Shown one piece after another: positions 56,236 to 64,000 of a stretch of DNA of 64,000 nucleotides. The DNA comes from Eremococcus coleocola DSM 15696. Lineage in GTDB: Bacteria; Bacillota; Bacilli; Lactobacillales; Aerococcaceae. Location of the stretch: positions 1 through 64,000 of the forward strand of contig NZ_AUAT01000006.1 of assembly GCF_000428865.1 (NCBI RefSeq). The letters run 5' to 3'. Both the position numbers and the translations under genes were made by a program. The first letter of the stretch is position 1. The number at the start of each line of letters is the position of its first letter. Under the pieces are notes generated by a model. The model was not told where the DNA came from, ran no database searches, and worked only from the letters and a program-made list of their open reading frames with translations.

Positions 56236-58599
56236 TTAGTCAACTTTTGTAATCGGTGCAAAGGAGGCTAATAAATGTTTAATTCCTTGCGATTCAAAGG
56301 CAATAGACAAGGTCTTATCCTTACCAGAATCTTTGACAGCAATTACTGTACCTGTGCCCCACAACTTATGGCTGGCTTTGTCTCCCACTTGCCATTCCAC
56401 TTGGTTTTCTTGTTGCCCTTGTTTAGTCATAGTTAGTCCAGCCTTAGATCGACTGGTTTTAGGTCGGTGTTTAGACAGACGCACTGAATTGGCACTCTGG
56501 CGTCCAGAAGCGCTTGATATACTTGTGCCAAAACTAGAAAAACTAGGGGACGTCTTCCATGAACTGGAAGCCAAGTGGTTGATGCCATCGTTTTTAACTT
56601 CCAGTAACTCTGAATCAATCTCATCAATAAAACGACTCGGTAGATTATGTTGGTACTGGCCGTATAAGAGTCGATTAGCTGAAGCTGACAGGAAGAGTTG
56701 GTCTTGAGCTCGGGTCATACCAACATAGGCTAAGCGGCGTTCTTCTTCTAATTCCTCTTCATTTTCACTCGCCCGTCTTAAAGGAAAGAGTCCTTCTTCC
56801 ATTCCTACCATAAATACATAAGGAAATTCTAACCCTTTGGCTGCATGAAGAGTCATGAGGGTCACTTGGTCAGGATCTTGGTTTTCATTATTCTCTCGGT
56901 CGGTGACCAAGGAAATATCGGTTAAGAAGAGGGTTAGTAATTGGCGCTGACTAAGGTCAGTCTCGGCTTGATCATCTTGATCAGGGTCAACCATATCAGG
57001 ATCTGCTTCTAGCCGCATGGACTGGTCCTCTTCATCAAAGCTTTTAGTTACTGAAGCAAACTCTTCTAAGTTTTCAATCCGAGTCATAGACTCAATGTCC
57101 TTATTTTTTTGTAAGTCTGCTAGATACCCTGACTGCTGCCAAACTTGGTCGACCAAATCAGATATTGGTAGGAATTCAGCTTGTTGACGCAGTTGGTCAA
57201 TCATGGTTTTAAAGGCGATAAATTTAGCCTGTGTCCGACTGGGAATATCAGATAAGACCATCTGTTCCATGGCTTCATACAAGGACAAGCCCATTTGATT
57301 GGCTAAATCTTGTAATTTATCGACTGAGGTCTGGCCAATCCCACGTTTGGGTACATTTACAATTCGTCTAAAACTTAAATTATCCGAAGGATTATCAATC
57401 AGCCGTAGATAAGCCAAGGTATCTTGGATTTCCTTCCGGGAATAGAATTTTAACCCCCCCACAATGCGATAAGCCAGGTTGGCTTTAAGAAACTGGTCTT
57501 CTAAACTCCGGGATTGAGCTTGGGTCCGGTATAGGACCGCAATGTCCTGGTTTTTGGCTTGCTGACTTTGTTTTAACCGCTCAATGGTTGCCGTCACATA
57601 CATGGCTTCGGACCGGTCATTATCTGCAATATAAAAGGATACTTTTTCCCCTTTGGATTTATTTGACCATAATTTTTTGGCTTGCCGTGATTTATTGTTT
57701 TCAATCACTGAATTGGCAGCATTCAAAATAGTCTGGGTAGACCGATAATTTTGCTCTAAGAGAATCGTAGTTGCATCGGGGAAATCCTCTTCAAAATTAA
57801 GGATATTTTCCATATTCGCTCCCCGCCAACCATAAATACTCTGGTCAGCATCACCGACCACACAAACATTCCGTAGGATACCCGTCAATAATTGGACGAG
57901 AAGATACTGGCTCTGGTTGGTATCTTGGTATTCATCCACATGGATATATTGAAACTTATGTTGATAAAACAAACGGGTTTCTTCATTTTCTTCCAATAAT
58001 TTTACTGTTAACAAAATCAAATCATTGAAGTCCATGGAATTGTTCGCTTTTAAGTAGGCTTGATATTTGGTATAAACATTGGCTTGAATGTCTTCTATAA
58101 ATCCTGCATGACTGGCAGCAAAGTCTTCTGGTAACTGGCCTTTATTCTTGGCATCATCAATTACATATAAAAAGTCTTTATAATTGAACTGTTTGCCATC
58201 AAGATTAAGTTCTTTCAAGATGTTTTTCATTAAGGTTGCTTGTTCACCTTGGTCGATAATCGTGAAATTGCTGCTATAACCAACCTTGGCCGCCTCCCGC
58301 CGTAAAATCCGAGCACACATGGCATGAAAGGTAGAAACCCAAATTGATTCGGCCGCAGGACCCACTAAAGCTTGAACCCGTTCTTTCATTTCATTGGCAG
58401 CTTTATTGGTAAAGGTAATGGCCAAAATATTCCAGGGATTTACCTGCTTAGCTTGGACCAAATAAGCAATCCGGTGAGTCAAAACTCGGGTTTTACCCGA
58501 ACCAGCTCCGGCAGCAATTAAGACTGGACCTTCGGTAGTCAAAACCGCCTGCCGTTGGCGGTCATTTAATAAATCAATACTTTTTTGTAAATCTGTCAT
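56236..58599 (-). CDS. pcrA: ATP-dependent DNA helicase PcrA
   Basis: Superfamily 1 3'-5' helicase of 787 residues. Walker A AAGAGSGKTRVL, motif II DEYQDTN, QNYRSTQTIL, and VTLMTLHAAKGLEF. The C-terminal tail (GDKASHKLWGTGTVIAVKD) is the Tudor-like RNA-polymerase-binding segment. Functions in repair, replication restart and plasmid rolling-circle replication. Confidence 0.97.
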   Translation of the reverse strand: MTDLQKSIDLLNDRQRQAVLTTEGPVLIAAGAGSGKTRVLTHRIAYLVQAKQVNPWNILAITFTNKAANEMKERVQALVGPAAESIWVSTFHAMCARILRREAAKVGYSSNFTIIDQGEQATLMKNILKELNLDGKQFNYKDFLYVIDDAKNKGQLPEDFAASHAGFIEDIQANVYTKYQAYLKANNSMDFNDLILLTVKLLEENEETRLFYQHKFQYIHVDEYQDTNQSQYLLVQLLTGILRNVCVVGDADQSIYGWRGANMENILNFEEDFPDATTILLEQNYRSTQTILNAANSVIENNKSRQAKKLWSNKSKGEKVSFYIADNDRSEAMYVTATIERLKQSQQAKNQDIAVLYRTQAQSRSLEDQFLKANLAYRIVGGLKFYSRKEIQDTLAYLRLIDNPSDNLSFRRIVNVPKRGIGQTSVDKLQDLANQMGLSLYEAMEQMVLSDIPSRTQAKFIAFKTMIDQLRQQAEFLPISDLVDQVWQQSGYLADLQKNKDIESMTRIENLEEFASVTKSFDEEDQSMRLEADPDMVDPDQDDQAETDLSQRQLLTLFLTDISLVTDRENNENQDPDQVTLMTLHAAKGLEFPYVFMVGMEEGLFPLRRASENEEELEEERRLAYVGMTRAQDQLFLSASANRLLYGQYQHNLPSRFIDEIDSELLEVKNDGINHLASSSWKTSPSFSSFGTSISSASGRQSANSVRLSKHRPKTSRSKAGLTMTKQGQQENQVEWQVGDKASHKLWGTGTVIAVKDSGKDKTLSIAFESQGIKHLLASFAPITKVD

Positions 58600-58708
58600 T
58601 TAAGGATTTCCTCCGTCACTGATTTCTTTCAAGGACTTTACGTATACACGGCTTCTATTATATCGAATCTAACCAGACTTTTTAAGTGACATCCATTAAA
58701 AAAGCAAA

Positions 58709-58830
58709 AATCCTCACTTTCCTTTAAAGTAAAGAATTTAAGCCTTCCTTTTCTTAACTTTTGGTTCAGTTAGGTATTTTTGTGTGATTTTTCTATACTT
58801 TATGCCAAGTCAGGAATTTTCCTCTAACTG
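58709..58830. repeat. Degenerate copies of the 41-bp repeat family near pcrA
   Basis: Anchors TCCTCACTT, TTTCTTAACTT and TTTCTATACTT begin units at 58709, 58750 and 58790, 41 and 40 bp apart. The third reads TTTCTATACTT...CAAGT...GGAA, the same layout as the array at 8656. 58600-59046 holds this and one terminator, no gene. Confidence 0.5.
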
Positions 58831-58915
58831 GGTTCTAGCATTTTACCGTCACACGGATCATTACAAAAAAGCTGAGAGTACAAAATAATATAACTCCTAA
58901 TTTTGTAAAAAAAAT

Positions 58916-58944
58916 GAGGAACTAAGCAAAAAGCTCAGTCCCTC
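58916..58944 (-). terminator. Terminator of the purK-like transcript
   Basis: GAGG-ACT-AGC pairs with GCT-AGT-CCTC; a long T-run follows on the minus strand. Confidence 0.75.
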
Positions 58945-59046
58945 CCAATTATTTAATATGAATAATTCTTATCATTTCAACAGTTAGTATAATCGATCAA
59001 GCAAAAAGCAAAGTCTTTCACCGCTTGCCAATATTGCCGCTTTTTC

Positions 59047-60177
59047 TTAAGCCATTAATTCAGTTATTTCGATTTGCCGTTCACAGGAAGCCAAGGAGTC
59101 CCCCGTAACTACGACATAACCACTTAATTTATCAGGATCAGATCCCATCGGATTAAACAAGGCAAAGTGCCAATCATTCCGCAGACGGTATTGCGTTAGA
59201 ACTTGTTCCTGATTTAACTGATTTAAGGGAATCGAAATAGCTGCCTTAGCCATAATTCTTAATTCAGGTAAAGGAAGACCTAAGCTCGCTCGGACCGTAG
59301 CCTGGAATTGATCCATGGATGTAGTACCTAAAGTGAAGATGGCCTCTTGTCCTAAGCCGATGGTAGCACCATTCACATAAATCACATCAGCAGAAGTAAT
59401 AAAGACCTTGAGCGTAGTTGCACCCACCAAGGATAATTTTTGAGCTAGCTCAAAGCCAATGCGCTCGATTTCCTCTTGAATAAAGGCTGGTAAGGAGACA
59501 GGAAAACGCACTTGACTGCCTGACACATCCCCTTGACTAACCTCCTCAAAGATTGGATATAAGAGGGTTTCGCCTTGTTGGTTTCGTACGATGGTCAGCG
59601 AGGCCTTATGCTCAACAGGAATCCATGCTTCTAAAATACAAGTTCCAATTTCTAATTTAGCCTGAGCAGCAGGATAATCTTCGGTTGAATAAAGGATGAG
59701 ATTATCATCAGCTTGGGCTACGTTTCTTTGACTTGCTTTTAAAACACAAGGAAAACCTAAATACTCAACCGCTTCTTTAATATCTTCGATGTTGGTCACT
59801 AAAGAGTAAGGCGCCACTAGACACTGATGATTATCTAAGTATGCTTTTTCTATTAATCTGTCGGTAGTAATGGCGATTAAATCATCAGACAAGGTTACCT
59901 CGGTCAGCTTATTTAATAGTTGAAAAGAACGATTTGAGAGCAGGCCCAATTCAACCATTACTAAATCAACCCGCTCAGCAAAATATGTCAAAGCCTGGTC
60001 ATTATATGATTCTGCTACAGTTTGCCAGGAAGCAAATTGCCGTACGGGATTCACATCTTCCAACACTAGACTAGCCACCCGATAGCCTAAGCGCCCTGCA
60101 GCTTGAGCCAATAAAGCCGAGGGAATGCTTGCCCCAATAATCCCAATTGTCTGACCTGGATAAAAGTCTCTCGTCAT
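59047..60177 (-). CDS. PurK-like ATP-grasp protein, divergent
   Basis: 376 residues with the PurK layout: N-terminal preATP-grasp fold, ATP-grasp core (EYLGFPCVLKASQRNVAQAD, CILEAWIPVEHKASLTIVRN, GATTLKVFI) and a small C-terminal domain. The glycine-rich N-terminal loop GGGQLGRM is replaced by GASIPSALLA, and the HNSGH substrate motif after the metal site is replaced by TIGLGQEA. N5-CAIR synthase activity is therefore doubtful. No other purine genes are near. It may be an ATP-grasp ligase of changed specificity, or a non-catalytic relative. Confidence 0.7.
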   Translation of the reverse strand: MTRDFYPGQTIGIIGASIPSALLAQAAGRLGYRVASLVLEDVNPVRQFASWQTVAESYNDQALTYFAERVDLVMVELGLLSNRSFQLLNKLTEVTLSDDLIAITTDRLIEKAYLDNHQCLVAPYSLVTNIEDIKEAVEYLGFPCVLKASQRNVAQADDNLILYSTEDYPAAQAKLEIGTCILEAWIPVEHKASLTIVRNQQGETLLYPIFEEVSQGDVSGSQVRFPVSLPAFIQEEIERIGFELAQKLSLVGATTLKVFITSADVIYVNGATIGLGQEAIFTLGTTSMDQFQATVRASLGLPLPELRIMAKAAISIPLNQLNQEQVLTQYRLRNDWHFALFNPMGSDPDKLSGYVVVTGDSLASCERQIEITELMA

Positions 60178-60267
60178 TGTCTCACCTCTACTTCAAATAG
60201 TTTCTGCTTATTATGATACCATATTTACCTGGGCATTCACGGTCTTTTACATAAAAAACAAAATATA

Positions 60268-60957
60268 TTATTCTGGTTGATCATATTGGGACAAATCCCA
60301 GCTCTCAATCATTTCAATCAATTTATTCGCATAATCAGGATCGGTTGCGTAACCTGCTAGCTGAAGCCCTTTGGCCTGTGCTTGATAAGTTTCTCCTTCT
60401 AAAACTGCTTGGTAAAAAGCTGGGTCCCAGCTAGTCCCATAATAAATTAAATGTGCATGTTCTGTCATTGATTGCTCCCAAGAATCATATACTTTAAACC
60501 GGTCCGTAATGGTAAGCCAAGATCCATCTTGGAATTCCTGGGTTTCTAAATCAATACCCGCTTCATCATCCGCCTCCGTTTTAACTCCATATAAATTATT
60601 GTAGTCACTCGCCAACTGACTCATCCCATAATTCGACTCTAAGCTAGCTTGAGCCAAGGAAACAGAAGCTAAAATCCCATATTGTCTTTGTAATTTTTGG
60701 GCAGTTGGAACCAACTGACTTATAAAGGCTTCTTGTTGAGCTTGTAATTGGGCTCCATCATTTTGCCCTGAAAAGTTTATCATCTTATAAAGTAATCCCA
60801 TGATGAGAAGTAAAAATACGACCACAAATATGGTCATGGAACCAATCTTTTGGAGTAACTTCGATTTAAAACGACGCCATTTCTTAATGAAAGGTGTCGT
60901 TTGTTTGTTCTTCTTTGACTTTTTAGGCTTGGTTTTTGTTTTTTTCTTAGTTCCCAT
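60268..60957 (-). CDS. Membrane-anchored glucosaminidase (LytG/FlgJ-type)
   Basis: 229 residues. A very basic N-terminus (KKKTKTKPKKSKKNK) precedes one membrane segment (about 41-62). The rest is a glucosaminidase domain PF01832: SLAQASLESNYGMS with the catalytic glutamate, DYNNLYGVK, and the C-terminal GYATDPDYANKLIEMIE. Hydrolyses GlcNAc bonds in peptidoglycan. Without any wall-binding repeat it probably acts close to the membrane. Confidence 0.9.
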   Translation of the reverse strand: MGTKKKTKTKPKKSKKNKQTTPFIKKWRRFKSKLLQKIGSMTIFVVVFLLLIMGLLYKMINFSGQNDGAQLQAQQEAFISQLVPTAQKLQRQYGILASVSLAQASLESNYGMSQLASDYNNLYGVKTEADDEAGIDLETQEFQDGSWLTITDRFKVYDSWEQSMTEHAHLIYYGTSWDPAFYQAVLEGETYQAQAKGLQLAGYATDPDYANKLIEMIESWDLSQYDQPE

Positions 60958-60971
60958 GACCTACTCCTTTA

Positions 60972-61505
60972 TTAAATCTGATCAGCCTCCTCGTACTTAG
61001 CTGATTCATCATTGACCCATTGCAATAGCTTCCGTTGGTCATGTCCAATTTGATTTTGGATAACCCCAGGTAAACGCATTTCAATTATATCAGAGTAACC
61101 CCAGATTTGATAATCGGCCACAAGTCTGAGAATAACCATATTTGACTTACGAACAGAACCTAACTCATTTTCTTGACTATGTTTCCATTCTATCCGAGCC
61201 AAATCATGTTGTAACCAAGTCTTGGCTATTTGTTGCTTTAAATAGATATATTCTGCTACTGGATTATGAATAAAATCAGGACTAAGTTGGGCTTGACGAA
61301 CTATCTTTTGGACGAGCATCCATTCATAATCGGTAAACAAAGTAGATATAATTTGCATATTTTCGTATTTGAGACCTTGTTCCCCTTTCTTCCACCGATC
61401 CCAAGATTGGGGTGAAATACCTAATTGGTCATTATAAAAGGCCTTCTCAGTCAAATATTTTTCTTTAATGGCATGAACAACAATTTCTACTAAATAAGGA
61501 CTCAT
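60972..61505 (-). CDS. Unknown protein with HTH-like N-terminus
   Basis: About 177 residues. The first 50 (FYNDQLGISPQSWDRWKKGE) look like an XRE-type helix-turn-helix with a degenerate first helix. The remainder is mostly helical and polar, rich in Trp and Tyr (KTWLQHDLARIEWK). No signal peptide. I start at 61505 (MSPYLVEIV) behind AAAGGTGATG; GTG and ATG codons shortly upstream are alternatives. It lies 15 nt before the glucosaminidase, so probably in one operon. Regulation by the palindrome at 61545 would be autoregulation, but this is only proposed. Confidence 0.65.
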   Translation of the reverse strand: MSPYLVEIVVHAIKEKYLTEKAFYNDQLGISPQSWDRWKKGEQGLKYENMQIISTLFTDYEWMLVQKIVRQAQLSPDFIHNPVAEYIYLKQQIAKTWLQHDLARIEWKHSQENELGSVRKSNMVILRLVADYQIWGYSDIIEMRLPGVIQNQIGHDQRKLLQWVNDESAKYEEADQI

Positions 61506-61544
61506 ATTACACATCACCTTTCACGTGTATTTTTCTTAATTATA

Positions 61545-61557
61545 CACCTAATAGGTG
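61545..61557. promoter_or_regulatory. Palindrome upstream of the HTH-like gene
   Basis: CACCTA-A-TAGGTG, perfect half-sites, next to TATAATT on the minus strand. CATCACC/GGTGATG also face each other at 61512-61518 and 61554-61560. Confidence 0.4.
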
Positions 61558-61652
61558 ATGAACACCAGCCTATTTAAAGGAAATACATCGTTTGAATTTA
61601 TATGAAAATCAAGTAAACGATAAAAGTTTCTCTCAAAAATTTATAAACAAAA

Positions 61653-61687
61653 AACCAACCTAGGAATTGAAATTCACTAGATTGGTT
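61653..61687 (-). terminator. Terminator of the zinc-ribbon gene
   Basis: AACCAA-CTAG and CTAG-TTGGTT with inner GAATT/AATTC, 31 nt after the stop. Confidence 0.7.
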
Positions 61688-61717
61688 GTATATAAGTTTT
61701 ACTAAAGAACTAACTAC

Positions 61718-63844
61718 TTAGTTATATTTATAACTGCCGTCTTCTGCTTTGAACCATTTAGGTTCAACCACAACTCCATTTTCATTCACATAGGACCGGT
61801 TAGGCAAGACAACATATTCTCCGGTATTTTCAACTAATTGAGAATAATAGTCTTCTCGACCATTAGCATTTCCTGTACTTGTATTAGCCTCTGTGCCTTC
61901 TGCGTTATTAGTTTCTTGGCCTGTATTTGGTGATGGTAATATTGATATTTGGCTACTTTCATCAACAGCAGGTTCAGCTTGAGCTTGGCTATCACTACTA
62001 GAACTTTCGTCACTAGTATCTGTGCCTGTTACTAATAAGCTAGCTAAACTATTAAACAATTTGGTGAAATCTGCTTGTTTAGCTTTATCAGACAACATCA
62101 CCACGATGTAGTTTTTGGCTTCAGTTTTTAAAATACCCGCATAATAATTTTGTTTAGTATTGGCATCGGCACTAGCAATTTCATAGCGACCTGTTACGTC
62201 TGGAATACCAGCTTCAGGATACTTGTTATTGATAGGCGTATTGAGTAATTGTTCTTTAATGGCTGCATCACTTTCAGCAGAAACTAGTTCATCATTGGCC
62301 AATTTATTTAACAATAAGCCTAAATCTTGAATACTTGTAGTTGCCCCTGTAAAACCACCTTCATTATCAACCGCAAGAAGAGTATTCACCTTAGTTGCAA
62401 AGTAATCATGTTCATTCAACCAAGTATTAAATTGATTAGGTCCACCCAGTGCTTGAATTAAATGATTCATAGCAGTAACATCATTTTCTTGAACCATTGC
62501 ATAGACTAAATTACTGATAGTCAATGGAGTTTCTGGACTGCTAGCTGCAATATTGCCTTGATCCCCCTGAGCAATTAAACTTTCATTTAATTCAACGGGT
62601 TCTTCTAGGGTTAATTCGTTGGCATCTATTTTTTCATAAAGATTTTGTAGAATAAACCAAGCTATTTCATTGGCAGCTTCTACTTCTTTGACTTGATGTT
62701 GATAAGCTTGACTAGGTTCACTGGCGTCAGCTAAGTAAACTGAAACATCATTGTTGGTTCCACTCTCAATCGCTTTATTAAATTCAGTTTGTTTTTCAGC
62801 ATTGGCTTGATCCGCTTGTGGACGCTCAAATGAAATTTTTTCTTCAAACTTACCATCCTGACTTGTAATTAATAAGTTTGCTTGCCCAGCTTGGTCAGAA
62901 TTTTCGGAAGTCATTTGTACTTGGCCGTCACCGACTTGCCCTGGATCATTAAATTTAAGACTTAAATTTTTACCATCTTTAGTTAAGGCAAAAGCTTGAC
63001 CTAGTTCTTGTTTTTGACCATCTTGTTCAATGGCAAAGTTAAATGTTGACCGATCAACACTTTCTAATTCTTGGTCAAAAGCTAAATCAACTTCAATGAT
63101 AGGGTAGTTATCCGTCTTAACTTCCTTGTTGCTCACTGTGAAAGTTCCTTGTTCTTCAGCGGCTTGATTACTTTCTTGATTAGAGCCAGTGCTTGGGTCA
63201 GCCCCTGTTTCTATTTCACTTTCACTTGTTCCAATTGGCTGACTACTCTCGCTCTTATCTTGATTAAAATAATCAGTTACTTTGCCAATAAGTTGTGGTC
63301 CGAATAAGAATAATAGAAAGACAATGGCAACAGCAATTAATAATTTAAGGATTCCCCACAAAACTGAAAGGAAGCCACCGCGCCGTCTTGGTTCATCTTC
63401 ATAATAATCTTCTTCGAAGTCTTGATCATCATAGTTGGAAGCTTCATCCAGATCATTTTCCGCTTGAATCCGTCGCATTTCTTCTTCATCAATTTGAAAA
63501 GGATCGTCCGCATCTACTTGGTTACTTTCAGGAGCACCTGGAACAACAGGAGTCGGCACTGGTTCTCTCTGAGTTTGAAGTTCCTCGTCCCTTGCTACTG
63601 TCCTATTTTCTTTCTTAGAATCAATGACTGGTTCTCTCTCATATTCTTGATTATTAACTGTATCCTTGGCATATTCATCATAACCCGTGTTTTCGTCATA
63701 ATCATAACTTTCTTTTAAGACTGGATTTTTAGGAACGACCGTTCCTTTTTTCATGGCTTTTATTTCATCAGCACTAAAAACATGGCCACAGTGGGCACAT
63801 TGATGTTTACTTCTTACAGTTTTTCCGCAGTTAGGGCAGATCAT
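61718..63844 (-). CDS. Zinc-ribbon membrane protein with a dead beta-lactamase-type domain
   Basis: 708 residues. A zinc ribbon opens the protein (C3, C6, C16, C19), an acidic cytoplasmic linker follows, and a membrane segment spans about 157-183. Outside come a Ser/Glu-rich linker, a beta-sandwich-like part (about 235-340) and, from about 350 to 610, a class A beta-lactamase/serine hydrolase fold. The SxxK position reads N392-E-I-A395, the SDN triad E453-N-D455, and no KTG is seen; the flanking helices (LGGPNQFNTWLNEH, TGATTSIQDLGLLLNKLAND) keep the fold. Hydrolysis is therefore impossible by the normal mechanism. A cell-wall sensor or scaffold role is inferred. Confidence 0.8.
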   Translation of the reverse strand: MICPNCGKTVRSKHQCAHCGHVFSADEIKAMKKGTVVPKNPVLKESYDYDENTGYDEYAKDTVNNQEYEREPVIDSKKENRTVARDEELQTQREPVPTPVVPGAPESNQVDADDPFQIDEEEMRRIQAENDLDEASNYDDQDFEEDYYEDEPRRRGGFLSVLWGILKLLIAVAIVFLLFLFGPQLIGKVTDYFNQDKSESSQPIGTSESEIETGADPSTGSNQESNQAAEEQGTFTVSNKEVKTDNYPIIEVDLAFDQELESVDRSTFNFAIEQDGQKQELGQAFALTKDGKNLSLKFNDPGQVGDGQVQMTSENSDQAGQANLLITSQDGKFEEKISFERPQADQANAEKQTEFNKAIESGTNNDVSVYLADASEPSQAYQHQVKEVEAANEIAWFILQNLYEKIDANELTLEEPVELNESLIAQGDQGNIAASSPETPLTISNLVYAMVQENDVTAMNHLIQALGGPNQFNTWLNEHDYFATKVNTLLAVDNEGGFTGATTSIQDLGLLLNKLANDELVSAESDAAIKEQLLNTPINNKYPEAGIPDVTGRYEIASADANTKQNYYAGILKTEAKNYIVVMLSDKAKQADFTKLFNSLASLLVTGTDTSDESSSSDSQAQAEPAVDESSQISILPSPNTGQETNNAEGTEANTSTGNANGREDYYSQLVENTGEYVVLPNRSYVNENGVVVEPKWFKAEDGSYKYN

Positions 63845-63948
63845 GCTATTTCCTCCTTGTTTTCCAATAAGCTGGACTTCCTATTTATTGTAGCAAATTC
63901 TAAGACGGGTGTCACCAATACTTATTCGTATGCTTATTCAAATAATAC

Positions 63949-64000
63949 TTATATTTTTGCTTTAATTTGGTCAAGAATCTGAGCACAGGCCAAAGAGTCA
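63949..64000 (-). CDS. 3' end of a gene running out of the window
   Basis: The minus frame DSLACAQILDQIKAKI followed by TAA reads like a protein C-terminus. Too short to identify. 63845-63948 holds no other gene. Confidence 0.35.
   Translation of the reverse strand, partial: DSLACAQILDQIKAKI

Overview
The window looks like the chromosome of a low-GC Gram-positive bacterium of the order Lactobacillales. The evidence is the MurC-YtpR block, CcrZ-TrmB, the PepF-CoiA-MecA-Spx-TrpS-Opp neighbourhood, a CamS lipoprotein between LigA and GatCAB, and strong AGGAGG-type ribosome binding sites. A member of the Aerococcaceae or a close relative is my best guess; this is inference, and no rRNA is present to settle it. 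No rRNA, tRNA or CRISPR array was seen.

Layout. 1-422: the tail of an IS transposase. 834-6315 (minus): polA, then murC, a low-complexity unknown gene and ytpR. 6557-8535 (plus): a small membrane protein, ccrZ and trmB. 8536-10353: a 41-bp repeat array, a NERD-domain gene and degenerate copies of the repeat. 10354-15508 (minus): pepF, coiA, mecA and spx, with relics of a formate/nitrite transporter and an IS3-type element between coiA and mecA. 15924-16907 (plus): trpS.

17016-33403 is an accessory region, visibly more AT-rich and mostly on the minus strand. It holds a truncated membrane gene, a DNA methyltransferase relic, a GIY-YIG/DUF4357 gene, a phage lysis remnant (tail-like protein, frameshifted holin, intact amidase endolysin) and a compact six-gene operon: XRE regulator, hsdM, hsdS, hsdR, a YgjP-like metallopeptidase and an ImmA/IrrE metallopeptidase. 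Upstream lies the head of an older type I system (XRE gene and broken hsdM), then a decaying array of small membrane-protein genes.

33492-39981 (minus): perR and oppFDCB plus oppA, with a heavily structured intergenic region between oppA and oppB. 40176-48068: an aromatic-acid-exporter-like protein, an L,D-transpeptidase, pyridoxal kinase, endonuclease III, an oxidoreductase, an unknown gene and uvrC. 48136-60177 (minus): a second L,D-transpeptidase, gatCAB, camS, ligA, pcrA and a divergent PurK-like ATP-grasp protein. 60268-63844 (minus): a glucosaminidase, an HTH-like gene and a zinc-ribbon membrane protein ending in a catalytically dead beta-lactamase-type domain.

Most unusual signals: (a) a family of 40-41-bp intergenic repeats at several separate loci, sharing a period and an anchor or showing paired changes in hairpin arms; (b) the translationally coupled type I R-M operon with two zinc-peptidase genes at its end; (c) several enzymes that kept their fold but lost signature residues (pseudo-beta-lactamase, PurK-like, Nth iron-sulfur site, OppA lipobox).
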